From Candidatus Pelagibacter sp. (GTDB lineage Bacteria; Pseudomonadota; Alphaproteobacteria; Pelagibacterales; Pelagibacteraceae): a stretch of DNA of 64,000 bases. The stretch is from contig JAOHKR010000001.1 in assembly GCA_028101445.1 (NCBI GenBank), positions 85,028 through 149,027 of the forward strand, in the 5' to 3' direction. Under the pieces are notes generated by a model, which worked only from the letters and a program-made list of their open reading frames with translations, searched no databases and was not told the DNA's origin. Shown here piece after piece: positions 36,324 through 44,996 of the stretch. The translations under genes and the position numbers were made by a program. How positions within the stretch are numbered: the stretch's first letter is position 1; each line of letters opens with the position of its first letter.

Positions 36324-37256
36324 TTAAAACCAGGAAATATTTTTAGCTTTACAAATCTCTTGAACTTTTTTTGGATAGTCAGTGATAATTCCATCGACAC
36401 CATACTCGATCATTCGAATAATATCCTGTTCTCTGTTCACTGTCCAAACACAAGTTGCTAATCCATGTTTGTGTGCAAGTTCAACATTTTGTTTGGTAAC
36501 ATCGCGGTAGAAAGCACTCCACACATGACCATCTAAAGATTTTATTATATTGGGTAATAAAAATAATTCTTCCATTGGATAATTTTTAACCATCCAAGGT
36601 GAGTTTTCGTAAATATTTTTTTTAGTGGTTGAAAGGCCTTGTTGCAAAGTAATGAATCCTCTTAAAACATTTGGGTTTTGTTTTTTAAGTGCATAAAGAA
36701 TTCTAAAATCATATGAAGTTATTAGAGTTCTGTCTTCTAAATTAAATTCTTTAATATCCTTTAGAATTAAGGAAACCATTTTTTCTGGATCCGGTGTTAC
36801 ATTTTCTTGAGTAGGTGTAGATTTGATTTCTAGATTTAAAAAAACATCTTTGTACTTGTCTTCAGTAACTAATTTAAAAAAATCTTTTAGTGTTGGTATC
36901 CTTTCGTCTTTTGCAGATTGTTGGTTTTTAAATCTTTTTGCATACTTTGTATCAGGCTTTATACTTTCAATATTATACTTACTTATTTCTTCATAAGTTA
37001 AATCTACTAGTTTCATATTCTTATCTGCAATCCAGTTTCCCGAAGCATCTTTAACTAAGTCAGGGTTCAATCGGTAATCGTGAAACAATACAGGAATGTC
37101 ATCTTTTGAAATTACGACATCAAATTCAACTGCTCTTATACCAAGATCAAACGTGTATCTAAATCCAGAAATTGAATTTTCAACGATGTCACCTCTAGCT
37201 CCACGGTGACCATATATTCTAATGTAGTTTGGTTTTGTTAAAAATGGATTGGTCAA
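36324..37256 (-). CDS. ugpQ: Glycerophosphodiester phosphodiesterase UgpQ
   Basis: The enzyme splits glycerophosphodiesters to glycerol-3-phosphate and an alcohol. The 310-residue GDPD-fold protein has the active-site segments YGHRGARG near 16-23, ENSISGF, AVEFDVVISKD near 38-48 and VLFHDYRLN, plus a C-terminal VWTVNREQDI and GVDGIITDYP. It overlaps ugpC by four bases and is the last gene of ugpB-ugpA-ugpE-ugpC-ugpQ. No signal peptide is seen, so it probably acts on imported diesters in the cytoplasm, as E. coli UgpQ does. Confidence 0.92.
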   Translation of the reverse strand: MTNPFLTKPNYIRIYGHRGARGDIVENSISGFRYTFDLGIRAVEFDVVISKDDIPVLFHDYRLNPDLVKDASGNWIADKNMKLVDLTYEEISKYNIESIKPDTKYAKRFKNQQSAKDERIPTLKDFFKLVTEDKYKDVFLNLEIKSTPTQENVTPDPEKMVSLILKDIKEFNLEDRTLITSYDFRILYALKKQNPNVLRGFITLQQGLSTTKKNIYENSPWMVKNYPMEELFLLPNIIKSLDGHVWSAFYRDVTKQNVELAHKHGLATCVWTVNREQDIIRMIEYGVDGIITDYPKKVQEICKAKNISWF

Positions 37257-38308
37257 TTAATCCTCAAATCCGTACTTGTATCAAACAAATGTAATTTATC
37301 ATTTGGGAAAGAAAGATTTATATTTTTTCCAATTTTATTCTCATTAAGAACACCTGCAATACTTGCAACTAAGACTTCATCACTGTTTTCAAGTTTCCCA
37401 TGAATTAAAGTATTAGCTCCAATTAATTCAACTAATTCAACTTTTAATTTTATTGGACCATTTTCATCTACAGTAAAATCTTCAGGTCTTAAACCAATAT
37501 TAACTTTTCCAGTATGATTAGAATTAACTTTTAATTTTTCACCATTGCTTAAGTTAATTTGTTCTTTTTGACTTTCGCCTTTTAAAATATTCATTGCCGG
37601 GCTGCCAATAAACTGTGCTGTAAACAAAGTTCTAGGCTTTGTGTAAACTTCTAAGGGAGTGCCGATATGCTCTACGTTTCCATCATTCATCACGATCATT
37701 CTATCTGCAAGTGTCATGGCTTCAACCTGATCATGCGTTACATAGAGTGATGTTGTTTTTAATTGTGTTTGAAGTTTTTTAATCTCTAACCTCATCTGTA
37801 CTCTTAATTTTGCATCAAGATTAGATAAAGGTTCATCAAATAAAAAAGCCACAGGGTTTCTTACGATAGCTCTTCCCATGGCAACTCTCTGTCTTTGTCC
37901 ACCTGATAGTTGACTAGGTTTTCTCTCTAAAAGTTCACCTAACTCTAAGATATCAGCAGCTTTTTGAACTCTAGAATTGATTTCATCTTTTGAAATTTTT
38001 GCAATTTTTAGACCATAAGCCATATTTCCAAATACACTCATATGAGGATAAAGCGCGTAATTTTGAAACACCATTGCAATGTTTCGCTCCATAGGTTCCA
38101 ATTCATTTACTTTTTTTCCATCAATTATAATATTGCCTTCATTAGCGTCCTCTAATCCGGCAACCATTCTTAATAATGTTGATTTTCCGCAACCAGATGG
38201 GCCTACAATAACGATTAGTTCACCATCTTTAACATCAATACTTAGATCGTGAATAACGTCAGTTTTACCAAATGACTTTTTTAAATTTTCTAATTTAATT
38301 TCTGACAT
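37253..38308 (-). CDS. ugpC: Glycerol-3-phosphate ABC transporter ATPase UgpC
   Basis: The 351-residue ATPase has Walker A GPSGCGKST (36-44), signature LSGGQRQR (134-141), Walker B FLFDEP (155-160) and the switch His in YVTHDQ. The C-terminal MOT/TOBE extension is typical of the MalK/UgpC group. Flanking ugpE and ugpQ define the substrate as sn-glycerol-3-phosphate or glycerophosphodiesters. The start abuts ugpE with no gap. Sugar importers use the same ATPase type, so the assignment rests on context. Confidence 0.9.
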   Translation of the reverse strand: MSEIKLENLKKSFGKTDVIHDLSIDVKDGELIVIVGPSGCGKSTLLRMVAGLEDANEGNIIIDGKKVNELEPMERNIAMVFQNYALYPHMSVFGNMAYGLKIAKISKDEINSRVQKAADILELGELLERKPSQLSGGQRQRVAMGRAIVRNPVAFLFDEPLSNLDAKLRVQMRLEIKKLQTQLKTTSLYVTHDQVEAMTLADRMIVMNDGNVEHIGTPLEVYTKPRTLFTAQFIGSPAMNILKGESQKEQINLSNGEKLKVNSNHTGKVNIGLRPEDFTVDENGPIKLKVELVELIGANTLIHGKLENSDEVLVASIAGVLNENKIGKNINLSFPNDKLHLFDTSTDLRIN

Positions 38309-39163
38309 TTATTTATCACTTTCTAATAAACCTTTTACAAAAAACTTTTGCATTGAAATAACAACAATTACTGGCGGAAGCATAGCTAAAATTGCTGTTG
38401 CCATGATAGTTGGCCAGTGACCGTAGTCATCACCCGTTGGTATCATAGCATCAATAGCGATGACAATAGTTTTCATATCAGGATCCGTTGTCATTAATAG
38501 TGGCCATAAGTATTGATTCCAACCATAAATAAATAGTATTACAAAAAGAGCAGCAATATTTGTTTTACTGATTGGAAGTAAAATATCTTTAAAAAATCTC
38601 ATAGGTGAACATCCGTCCATACGTGCAGCTTCAACCATCTCATTCGGTATGGTCATAAAAAATTGTCTAAATAAAAAAGTTGCAGTGGCTGACGCAATTA
38701 AAGGAAATATTAACCCTGAGTAGCTGTTTAATAAATTTAAGTTAGCAACAACTTCATACGTTGGCACAATTCTTACTTCTACGGGAAGCATCAAGGTAAT
38801 AAAAATTAACCAAAAACAAGTTTTTCTAAATGGAAATCTAAAATAAACAATGGCGAAAGCTGACAATAGAGAGATAGTAAGTTTACCAAAAGTAATACCT
38901 AGCGCCATAATAGCTGAATTGATTAACATATTTATAACAGGCTCATTAGATCCATAACCTTCTTTACCGCCTTTAAATAATGCATTTGCATAATTTTCAA
39001 AAAATTCTCCACCTGGTAAAAGTGGCAGGGGCGGTTGAATAATTGCTTCTTGCGTCACTGTGGATGCAACAAAGGTTAACCAAACTGGAAAGAAAATAAA
39101 CATCACGCCAATAATTAAACCAGCATGTGTTAACCAGTAACCTGTTTTCTTTTTTTCTACCAT
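38309..39163 (-). CDS. ugpE: Glycerol-3-phosphate ABC transporter permease UgpE
   Basis: The 284-residue permease has six hydrophobic helices and the EAA loop near EMVEAARMDGCSPMRFF (about 175-191) that docks on the ATPase. MalG-type ends are visible. It shares one base with ugpA and abuts ugpC, forming a tight import operon with ugpB. The call as UgpE against other MalG-like permeases depends on the linked ugpQ and on the typical VEKKKTGYWLTHAGLI start. Confidence 0.9.
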   Translation of the reverse strand: MVEKKKTGYWLTHAGLIIGVMFIFFPVWLTFVASTVTQEAIIQPPLPLLPGGEFFENYANALFKGGKEGYGSNEPVINMLINSAIMALGITFGKLTISLLSAFAIVYFRFPFRKTCFWLIFITLMLPVEVRIVPTYEVVANLNLLNSYSGLIFPLIASATATFLFRQFFMTIPNEMVEAARMDGCSPMRFFKDILLPISKTNIAALFVILFIYGWNQYLWPLLMTTDPDMKTIVIAIDAMIPTGDDYGHWPTIMATAILAMLPPVIVVISMQKFFVKGLLESDK

Positions 39164-40044
39164 TAATAATGAACCTTTTTTTCAATATATTTAAATTGAA
39201 TTACTGTTAAAACTCCAACCAAAACTAGTAAGATGACTGATTGAGCTGCACTAGATCCAAGATCTTGAGAAACAAAACCGTCAGAAAAAACTTTATAAAC
39301 TAAAATATTAGTATCCTGTTCGGGCCCTCCAGAAGTAATAGTGTGCACTATGCCGAAAGTATCAAAAAAAGCATAAACAATATTTACCACCAATAAAAAA
39401 AACGTAATTGGAGACAATAAAGGAATGACAATAGTTAAAAATCTTCTCCAAAAACTAGCTCCATCGATTGCCGCTGCTTCAATAATAGATTTTGGAATAG
39501 CTTGAAGTCCTGCTAGAAAAAATAAGAAATTATAACTAATTCTGCCCCATGAAGATGCTAACACAACCAGAAACATCGCTTGATCACCATCTAAAGTATG
39601 GTTCCAATCATAACCCATTCCTTGGAGATAGTAAGAAATTAAACCTATATTTCCATTAAATAAAAACAACCATAGCACTCCTGCAATTGCTGGTGCAATG
39701 GCATATGGCCAAATTAATAAAGTTTGATAAACTCCAGCTCCTTTAATTAATCTATCGGCTAAAGCCGCCAGATATAAACCTATAGCCATCGAAGAGACGG
39801 ACACTGCAGTTGAGAATATGATAGTCGTTTTAAAACTTGCTAGATAATAAGAGTCAGTCAATAAAAATCTAAAATTATCTAAGCCTACATATTCTGTTTT
39901 TAATCCAAAAGGATCAGGTAAAAATAAAGAATTCCAAATTGCTTGTCCTGAAGGATAAAAGAAAAACATGAAAGAAATTATTAGTTGAGGTGCAACTAAT
40001 AAAGCCGGTAACCACCAACCTTTAAAAATAACTCTCTTTTCCAT
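39163..40044 (-). CDS. ugpA: Glycerol-3-phosphate ABC transporter permease UgpA
   Basis: The 293-residue MalF-type permease has six helices and an EAA loop at KSIIEAAAIDGASFWRRF. The start MEKRVIFKGWWLPALLVAPQ matches UgpA proteins. It follows ugpB after 46 bases that contain a strong hairpin ending nine bases before the ATG; no ribosome-binding site is visible. The arrangement suggests that ugpB is made in excess over the permeases. Confidence 0.9.
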   Translation of the reverse strand: MEKRVIFKGWWLPALLVAPQLIISFMFFFYPSGQAIWNSLFLPDPFGLKTEYVGLDNFRFLLTDSYYLASFKTTIIFSTAVSVSSMAIGLYLAALADRLIKGAGVYQTLLIWPYAIAPAIAGVLWLFLFNGNIGLISYYLQGMGYDWNHTLDGDQAMFLVVLASSWGRISYNFLFFLAGLQAIPKSIIEAAAIDGASFWRRFLTIVIPLLSPITFFLLVVNIVYAFFDTFGIVHTITSGGPEQDTNILVYKVFSDGFVSQDLGSSAAQSVILLVLVGVLTVIQFKYIEKKVHY

Positions 40045-40053
40045 TTGAAGATT

Positions 40054-40080
40054 ATACTAGGGGCCGAAAGCCCCTAGTAT
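40054..40080 (-). repeat. Intercistronic hairpin between ugpB and ugpA
   Basis: ATACTAGGGGC (40054-40064) and GCCCCTAGTAT (40070-40080) form a perfect 11-bp stem with loop CGAAA. It follows the ugpB stop (40091) and precedes the ugpA ATG (40044) on the same strand. There is no T run after it, so it is more likely a stabiliser or partial terminator of the ugpB message, as known for other binding-protein genes, than a full terminator. Confidence 0.75.
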
Positions 40081-40090
40081 TTAAATTAAA

Positions 40091-41404
40091 TTACTTATTA
40101 GCTCTTTCAAATCTTCTTAAAAGAACGTTACCTCTTTTTACAGCGCTGTCTAAAGCTACTTGAGCAGTTTTACTACCGTTGTAAACTCCTTCCATCTCTT
40201 CATCAATAATTGTTCTTATTTGATCAAAAGATCCAAGACGTAAGCCTTTAGAGTTTTCTGTAACTTTATTTCTCATCATCTGTATACCTGCTAGATCAGT
40301 ACCAGGATTTTTTTTATAAAATCCTTCTTTTTTTGTTTGTTTGCTAGCAGCTATTGTAGATGGAAGATAACCTGTATCTTGGTGCCATTGAGCTTGTATA
40401 CCTGTTCCAGATAAGAAAGCTAAAAATGCAGCTGTACCTTTATTTTCTTCAGCAGATTTTCCTGATAAAGCCCATAAAGATGCACCACCGATTATAGTGT
40501 TTTGTGGCGCCGCTGTTGCTCCATAGTAAGGTAAGTGTCTAATACCAAATTCAAATTTCGCTTCTTTTTTGATACCAGCATAACCAGCAGAAGACTCTGT
40601 GAAGAACATACATTCTCCAGCTCTAAAGTTTTTACCACTTTCGTTTCTTCTACCTAAATATTTAAATTTACCTTCTTGAGACCATTTACCTAAGGTTTGG
40701 ATATGTTTGATGTGAACTGGGCTATTAAATGATAGCTCAGTATCTAAACCAGCAAATCCATTGCTTTTAGATGCAAATGGTAAGTCATGATACGCAGAGA
40801 AATTTTCTAAGTGTATCCAGCTGTGCCATGCAGTTGTTAAACCACAATCGATACCTTTAGCTTTAGCGGCATCAAGTGCGTTTCCAACTTGCTTCCAAGT
40901 ACTTAAATCCATCTCTGGGTCTAAACCTGCTTTTTTCATTAAGTCTTTATTGATCCATAACACTGGCGTTGATGCGTTGTATGGTAATGACAACATTTTA
41001 CCGTCAGTAGTTGTGTAATAGCCTTTTACAGGACCAATATAATTATTAGGTTTAAAGCTTACTTTTGTATCTTTCATAAGTTGATACATTGGAACATAAG
41101 CTCCTTTGGCAGCCATTAAACTCGCAGTTCCTACTTCAAACACCATTAATAAATTTGGATGTTGTTTAGCTCTAAAAGCTGCAATACCAGCGTTTAAAGT
41201 TTCTGAGTAGTTACCTTTTCTTGTGTGAACTACAGTGTACTTGTCTTGGCTTGCGTTAAACTTGTTTACTTGTGCATCAAGTAATTCACCAAGTCTTCCA
41301 CCAAAAGCGTGCCACCATTGTATTTCTGTTTTTGCTTGAGCAGCAGTTCCCGCAAACATCGCGAAAAGCGCTATCGAGCAAATAAATGCTTTAATTGTTT
41401 TCAT
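40091..41404 (-). CDS. ugpB: Glycerol-3-phosphate binding protein UgpB
   Basis: The 437-residue periplasmic protein has a signal peptide with cleavage after AQA (residue 24) and a mature start KTEIQWWHAFGGRLGELLD, typical of UgpB. The binding-protein fold (SBP family 1) includes YNASTPVLWINKDLMKKAGL, shortened, and FGIRHLPYY. It is the first gene of the ugp operon. A GGGGGA ribosome-binding site precedes the ATG. Codon use is richer in GC than its neighbours, consistent with high expression. G3P against sugar binding is inferred from the operon. Confidence 0.92.
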   Translation of the reverse strand: MKTIKAFICSIALFAMFAGTAAQAKTEIQWWHAFGGRLGELLDAQVNKFNASQDKYTVVHTRKGNYSETLNAGIAAFRAKQHPNLLMVFEVGTASLMAAKGAYVPMYQLMKDTKVSFKPNNYIGPVKGYYTTTDGKMLSLPYNASTPVLWINKDLMKKAGLDPEMDLSTWKQVGNALDAAKAKGIDCGLTTAWHSWIHLENFSAYHDLPFASKSNGFAGLDTELSFNSPVHIKHIQTLGKWSQEGKFKYLGRRNESGKNFRAGECMFFTESSAGYAGIKKEAKFEFGIRHLPYYGATAAPQNTIIGGASLWALSGKSAEENKGTAAFLAFLSGTGIQAQWHQDTGYLPSTIAASKQTKKEGFYKKNPGTDLAGIQMMRNKVTENSKGLRLGSFDQIRTIIDEEMEGVYNGSKTAQVALDSAVKRGNVLLRRFERANK

Positions 41405-41469
41405 TATTATTCCCCCAATTATTATTTTAAAGATAAAAAGCTAACACAAAATATATATAAAGAGGAGTC

Positions 41470-41492
41470 GGTAGTTTAAAAAAAATACTACC
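41470..41492 (-). terminator. Possible terminator upstream of ugpB
   Basis: GGTAGT (41470-41475) and ACTACC (41487-41492) form a 6-bp stem with an A/T-rich 11-base loop in the gap between the SMR-like gene and ugpB. On the minus strand it is followed by a weak pyrimidine stretch (TCCTCTTT). It may end the upstream transcript. No Pho box was recognised in this gap. Confidence 0.35.
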
Positions 41493-41499
41493 TAGGGTT

Positions 41500-41844
41500 T
41501 TATTTAACTTTTCCTAAAGTATTTAAAAGAATTACACCTAGTATTATAAGGACTATTCCAATCGCACCATAAATATTTGGAGTTTGGTTATATTTAAATA
41601 TTCCAAATAAGGTAACCGCTGTAATTGTTAGGGCTCCATATGTTGCATATGTAAAACCAACTGGAATTACAGTCATAGCTTTTGAAATACAAAATATACA
41701 AACCACGATGTTTATAATGCAAAAAATTGTTGGGTTTAACTTTGAAAATCCTTCTGTAGTTTTTAGATAACCGTTTGCCGCAATTCCTGTAATAATTGCA
41801 GAAATTAAAAATAAGTAACCTGATATTAAACTAATACTTTTCAT
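41500..41844 (-). CDS. SMR-like membrane protein lacking the key Glu
   Basis: The 114-residue protein has four hydrophobic helices and aligns with small multidrug resistance proteins: LKTTEGFSKLNPT corresponds to LMKFSEGFTRLWPS of EmrE, and VPVGFTYATYGALTI, shortened, to IPTGIAYAIWSGVGI. However, the essential proton- and drug-binding Glu14 of EmrE falls on Gly20. So proton-coupled drug export is unlikely; a chaperone-like partner or a different substrate is possible. It overlaps the NDUFA9-like gene by four bases and precedes ugpB. Family call firm, function open. Confidence 0.75.
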   Translation of the reverse strand: MKSISLISGYLFLISAIITGIAANGYLKTTEGFSKLNPTIFCIINIVVCIFCISKAMTVIPVGFTYATYGALTITAVTLFGIFKYNQTPNIYGAIGIVLIILGVILLNTLGKVK

Positions 41845-42785
41845 TGAGCTTTCGCGAACTGTCCACCGTCTTTATATCTCCACAACCATTTCTTCATTGC
41901 TTCCTCTACATCAGTTGGATTGATGTCTAAATCTTTTAACGTAAGATGATTATTTGAAACAACGTTATCTGCTTCAGATAAAATTTCGCATTGATCTTTT
42001 GTTAAAATTGGTGGGATAGGTAATAAATCAGTAATGGCGCTTTGAATTTTTGCAATTGGCATTGGCATTTGAACCACAAATCTTTTTTTATTAATTGTTT
42101 TTAAAATTGACTTAACCATATCGCCAAAGCTTATAACTTTAGGCCCACCTATTTCATAAATTTTTCCTTCATTACCTTTTGTATCAATTGATTGCACAAT
42201 AGCATCGGCTACATCCGTAACTAATATAGGTTGAAAATTATAATTTATTCCCACAACCGGGATCACTGGTAAAAAACTTAGTTTTGAAAAAAGATTAGTA
42301 AAGTTATCTTCTGCTCCACAAACTACGCTTGGTCTAATAATAACTGTATTTTTAAAATTATTTAATGCCTTAACTTCACCTTGATGTTTAGATTTTTGGT
42401 AAAGAGATTTTGATGACTCGTTTGCTCCAATTGCCGAAACATGAATAAATTTTTTAACATCAGATTCTGAGCAAATTTTTGAAACAGCCTCTGGAATTCC
42501 TGAATGGATGTTATAAAATTTTTGCTTTCTTGTTTCATAAAGAATGCCAACTAAATTGATAACGATGTCTGAGTTTTTAATTGCTTCTTTCAATTCTGAA
42601 AAATTTTTTGTATCCCAATTAATTAACTCAACTGCTCCAGGAGTTGCCTGGGTCTTTAAATATCCCTTTTGAAAGGGTTTCCTCGTTGAAATGATGCATC
42701 TATAGTTTTTCTTTGTCAAATTTCGAACAAGATATCTGCCTATAAAACCACCACCACCTAAAATTGTGCAAATTTGATTTTTCAT
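41841..42785 (-). CDS. NDUFA9-like atypical short-chain dehydrogenase
   Basis: The 314-residue protein has an N-terminal Rossmann motif GGGGFIGRYL (about 10-19) followed by an extended SDR fold with VSAIGAN and a KSKHQGEV segment in place of YxxxK; Tyr114 is part of the preceding LYQKSKH. It matches the complex I NDUFA9/39 kDa-like branch of atypical SDRs found in alphaproteobacteria. Such proteins bind NADP(H) and aid complex I or quinone-related processes. It overlaps the SMR-like gene by four bases. The role here is not established. Confidence 0.78.
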   Translation of the reverse strand: MKNQICTILGGGGFIGRYLVRNLTKKNYRCIISTRKPFQKGYLKTQATPGAVELINWDTKNFSELKEAIKNSDIVINLVGILYETRKQKFYNIHSGIPEAVSKICSESDVKKFIHVSAIGANESSKSLYQKSKHQGEVKALNNFKNTVIIRPSVVCGAEDNFTNLFSKLSFLPVIPVVGINYNFQPILVTDVADAIVQSIDTKGNEGKIYEIGGPKVISFGDMVKSILKTINKKRFVVQMPMPIAKIQSAITDLLPIPPILTKDQCEILSEADNVVSNNHLTLKDLDINPTDVEEAMKKWLWRYKDGGQFAKAQ

Positions 42786-42802
42786 GGTATTTAAACTTAT
42801 AT

Positions 42803-43426
42803 ATGAAAATAACTAAGTTAAAAGAGGACATAACTTCAGAGATAGCTAAATCTTTTAAAGATAGTATTGCTATTGATACTGAAGCAACGGGCCTTCAAAT
42901 TCCAGAAAGAGACAAATTAAGCCTTATTCAAATCTGTGATGAAAATGGAAATGTCTTCATTATTCAGCCTAATAAAAATAACTTTAAAGCTCCTAATTTA
43001 GTCTCTGTGTTAGAAAATGATAAAATATTAAAGATTGGTCATTTTTTAAGATTTGATAAAAATGCTTTAGAATTTTTTCTCAAGTGTAAAATGAAAAATA
43101 TTTTTGATACAAAAATCGCATCCAAAATAGTCAGAACTTACACAGAGTCACATGGCTTAAAAAACCTTGTTCAAGAGTTTTGCAATAAATCATTGGACAA
43201 AAGACAAGGCAGTAGTGATTGGAATAAAGATATAAATGAATTAACAGATAAACAGTTAGATTATGCCGCGAATGATGTTGTTTATTTGCATAAAATTAAA
43301 AAAGAACTAGAGGAAATGCTAATTCGAGAAAATAGAATGGAAATATTTAAAAAATGTCTATCTTTTCTAGATACAAGAGTTGAGCTTGATCAAAGTGGAT
43401 TTAAATTTGATATTTTTGAACATTAA
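42803..43426 (+). CDS. rnd: Ribonuclease D-like 3'-5' exonuclease
   Basis: I start at the ATG at 42803-42805 (207 residues), because the longer frame begins inside the divergent NDUFA9-like gene. The DEDDy motifs are present: AIDTEATGL (Asp/Glu), IGHFLRFDKNAL (Asp) and YAANDVVYL (Tyr and Asp). The protein has the exonuclease domain only, without the HRDC domains of E. coli RNase D (375 residues), as in many alphaproteobacteria. It would trim tRNA 3' ends. Its stop shares one base with the kdsD start, linking it to the Kdo/lpt block. Confidence 0.9.
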   Translation: MKITKLKEDITSEIAKSFKDSIAIDTEATGLQIPERDKLSLIQICDENGNVFIIQPNKNNFKAPNLVSVLENDKILKIGHFLRFDKNALEFFLKCKMKNIFDTKIASKIVRTYTESHGLKNLVQEFCNKSLDKRQGSSDWNKDINELTDKQLDYAANDVVYLHKIKKELEEMLIRENRMEIFKKCLSFLDTRVELDQSGFKFDIFEH

Positions 43427-44403
43427 TGAATAAAAGAAATTATATATCTTTAGCCAATAAAGCTGCAAATATACAAATCAATGAATTAAAAAAAGTTAAA
43501 AAAATTTTTAATAGTTCTTTTATTGAAGCTGTAGATCTTATTTTAAATTGTAAAGGCAAGGTTATATTTGCTGGTATTGGAAAATCAGGTTTAATTGCAA
43601 GAAAAATCTCAGCTACTTTTTCAAGTGTAGGTATACCAAGTTTTTTTTGCGATCCGGCTCAAGCCTTACATGGTGATATGGGGCAAATAGAAAAAAAAGA
43701 TATCTTAATTATTTTTTCCTATTCAGGTAACACATCGGAATTAAACAACATGTTGAAATACGCAAACCGATACAGAATTAAAATTATTGGTGTTGCTTCC
43801 AAGGCTGATAGTACTTTATTGAAAGCTAGTGATATCAAATTACTTTTGCCAAAAGTCAAAGAAGCCGATGTTACAGGAATGGTTCCTACTTCCAGTACCA
43901 CTATTACACTTTTACTCGGAGATTGTTTAGCAACAACAGTAATGCACCAAAGAAATTTCTCAAAAGAAAAATTTAAGATATTCCATCCTGGAGGCAATAT
44001 CGGAAGTTCATTACTACTTGCAAAAGACATTATGGTTACCGGTAAAAAAATGCCTTTCATTAATCACAAGAAAAAGCTTAAAGATGCATTAAAAATAATG
44101 AATGAAAAAAAACTAGGTATTATAGTTGTTTTAAAAAATAATTTTATTAAAGGATTAGTAACAGATGGTGATCTTAGAAGAGAGGTTAAAAATTATACAA
44201 AAGATAAAAATTTAAATCAATTGATGTCCGAGAAACCTTTAGTTGTAAATGAAAATATGCCTGCTTCTAAAGCTTTAGGTATTATGAGTGAGAATAAAAT
44301 TACAAGCCTATTAGTTGTTTCTGACAAAGATTATAAAAAGAAAAATAAAAAGCTTAAAGGAATTATTCATATTCATATCCTTCTACAAAATGGTATTAAA
44401 TAG
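43426..44403 (+). CDS. kdsD: Arabinose-5-phosphate isomerase KdsD
   Basis: KdsD converts ribulose-5-phosphate to arabinose-5-phosphate, the first step to Kdo. The 325-residue protein has an N-terminal SIS domain (GIGKSGLIARKISATFSS, shortened, near 50-65; HGDMGQI; FSYSGNTSEL) and two C-terminal CBS domains (about 205-325, VTDGDLRRE). It overlaps lptC by one base. In E. coli the order is kdsD-kdsC-lptC-lptA-lptB; here kdsC and lptA are both missing from the cluster. Confidence 0.93.
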   Translation: MNKRNYISLANKAANIQINELKKVKKIFNSSFIEAVDLILNCKGKVIFAGIGKSGLIARKISATFSSVGIPSFFCDPAQALHGDMGQIEKKDILIIFSYSGNTSELNNMLKYANRYRIKIIGVASKADSTLLKASDIKLLLPKVKEADVTGMVPTSSTTITLLLGDCLATTVMHQRNFSKEKFKIFHPGGNIGSSLLLAKDIMVTGKKMPFINHKKKLKDALKIMNEKKLGIIVVLKNNFIKGLVTDGDLRREVKNYTKDKNLNQLMSEKPLVVNENMPASKALGIMSENKITSLLVVSDKDYKKKNKKLKGIIHIHILLQNGIK

Positions 44404-44996
44404 TGGAAAGAAAGAAAAAACTCAGACTTTTTCAAGCTATTTTATTAATTGTAGGGATTATAATAATCTTTATTACTTATGCTGATAAAGGTCTTTTTTT
44501 AAATAAAAAGATTAATCAAAAAACAACTCCCTTAATAGAAAATGAAACAACAGGTCAAAAAGAAAATATTTTTTATAATATTGAATATTCAGGCCTAGAT
44601 CTTGCGGGTAACAGATATATTATAAAATCAAAGGAAGCTACTACTAATGCTTCTAATCAAGAGATAGTAAACATGAAATTTGTAGAATCCTTTTTTTATT
44701 TTAAAGACGATACTGTTTTAAAAGTTAAATCTGATTATGGAACTTACAACAATAAAACTCTTGATATGTTCTTTAATTCAAACGTAAAAGCTAAATATCA
44801 AAATAGTGTTCTTTTTGCTGAAAATGCTGAGTATTCTAATTCGGAAAATTTTCTATCTATTTCTGGTAAGGTAAAAATTGAAGATTTTAAAGGAACAATG
44901 TTTGCAGATAAACTTTTATTTGATATAAAAAAGAGTAAATTAAATATTACCTCTTTCAATGATGATAAAATTAATGCTAACTTAAATCTTAAATGA
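44403..44996 (+). CDS. lptC: LPS export protein LptC
   Basis: LptC is the inner-membrane anchored part of the LPS transport bridge. The 197-residue protein starts at GTG (44403), overlapping the kdsD stop by one base. An N-terminal helix (about 9-28) is followed by a beta-jellyroll domain with YSGLDLAGNRYIIKSKEA, typical of LptC. Length is close to E. coli LptC (191). The following gene is lptB with a four-base overlap, so lptA is absent here. A fused OstA-like domain is not evident because the protein is too short. Confidence 0.8.
   Translation: MERKKKLRLFQAILLIVGIIIIFITYADKGLFLNKKINQKTTPLIENETTGQKENIFYNIEYSGLDLAGNRYIIKSKEATTNASNQEIVNMKFVESFFYFKDDTVLKVKSDYGTYNNKTLDMFFNSNVKAKYQNSVLFAENAEYSNSENFLSISGKVKIEDFKGTMFADKLLFDIKKSKLNITSFNDDKINANLNLK

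Noticed and set aside
41405..41499. Pho box upstream of ugpB
   Set aside because: No pair of CTGTCAT-like repeats was found; phosphate control of ugp is plausible but not shown here.
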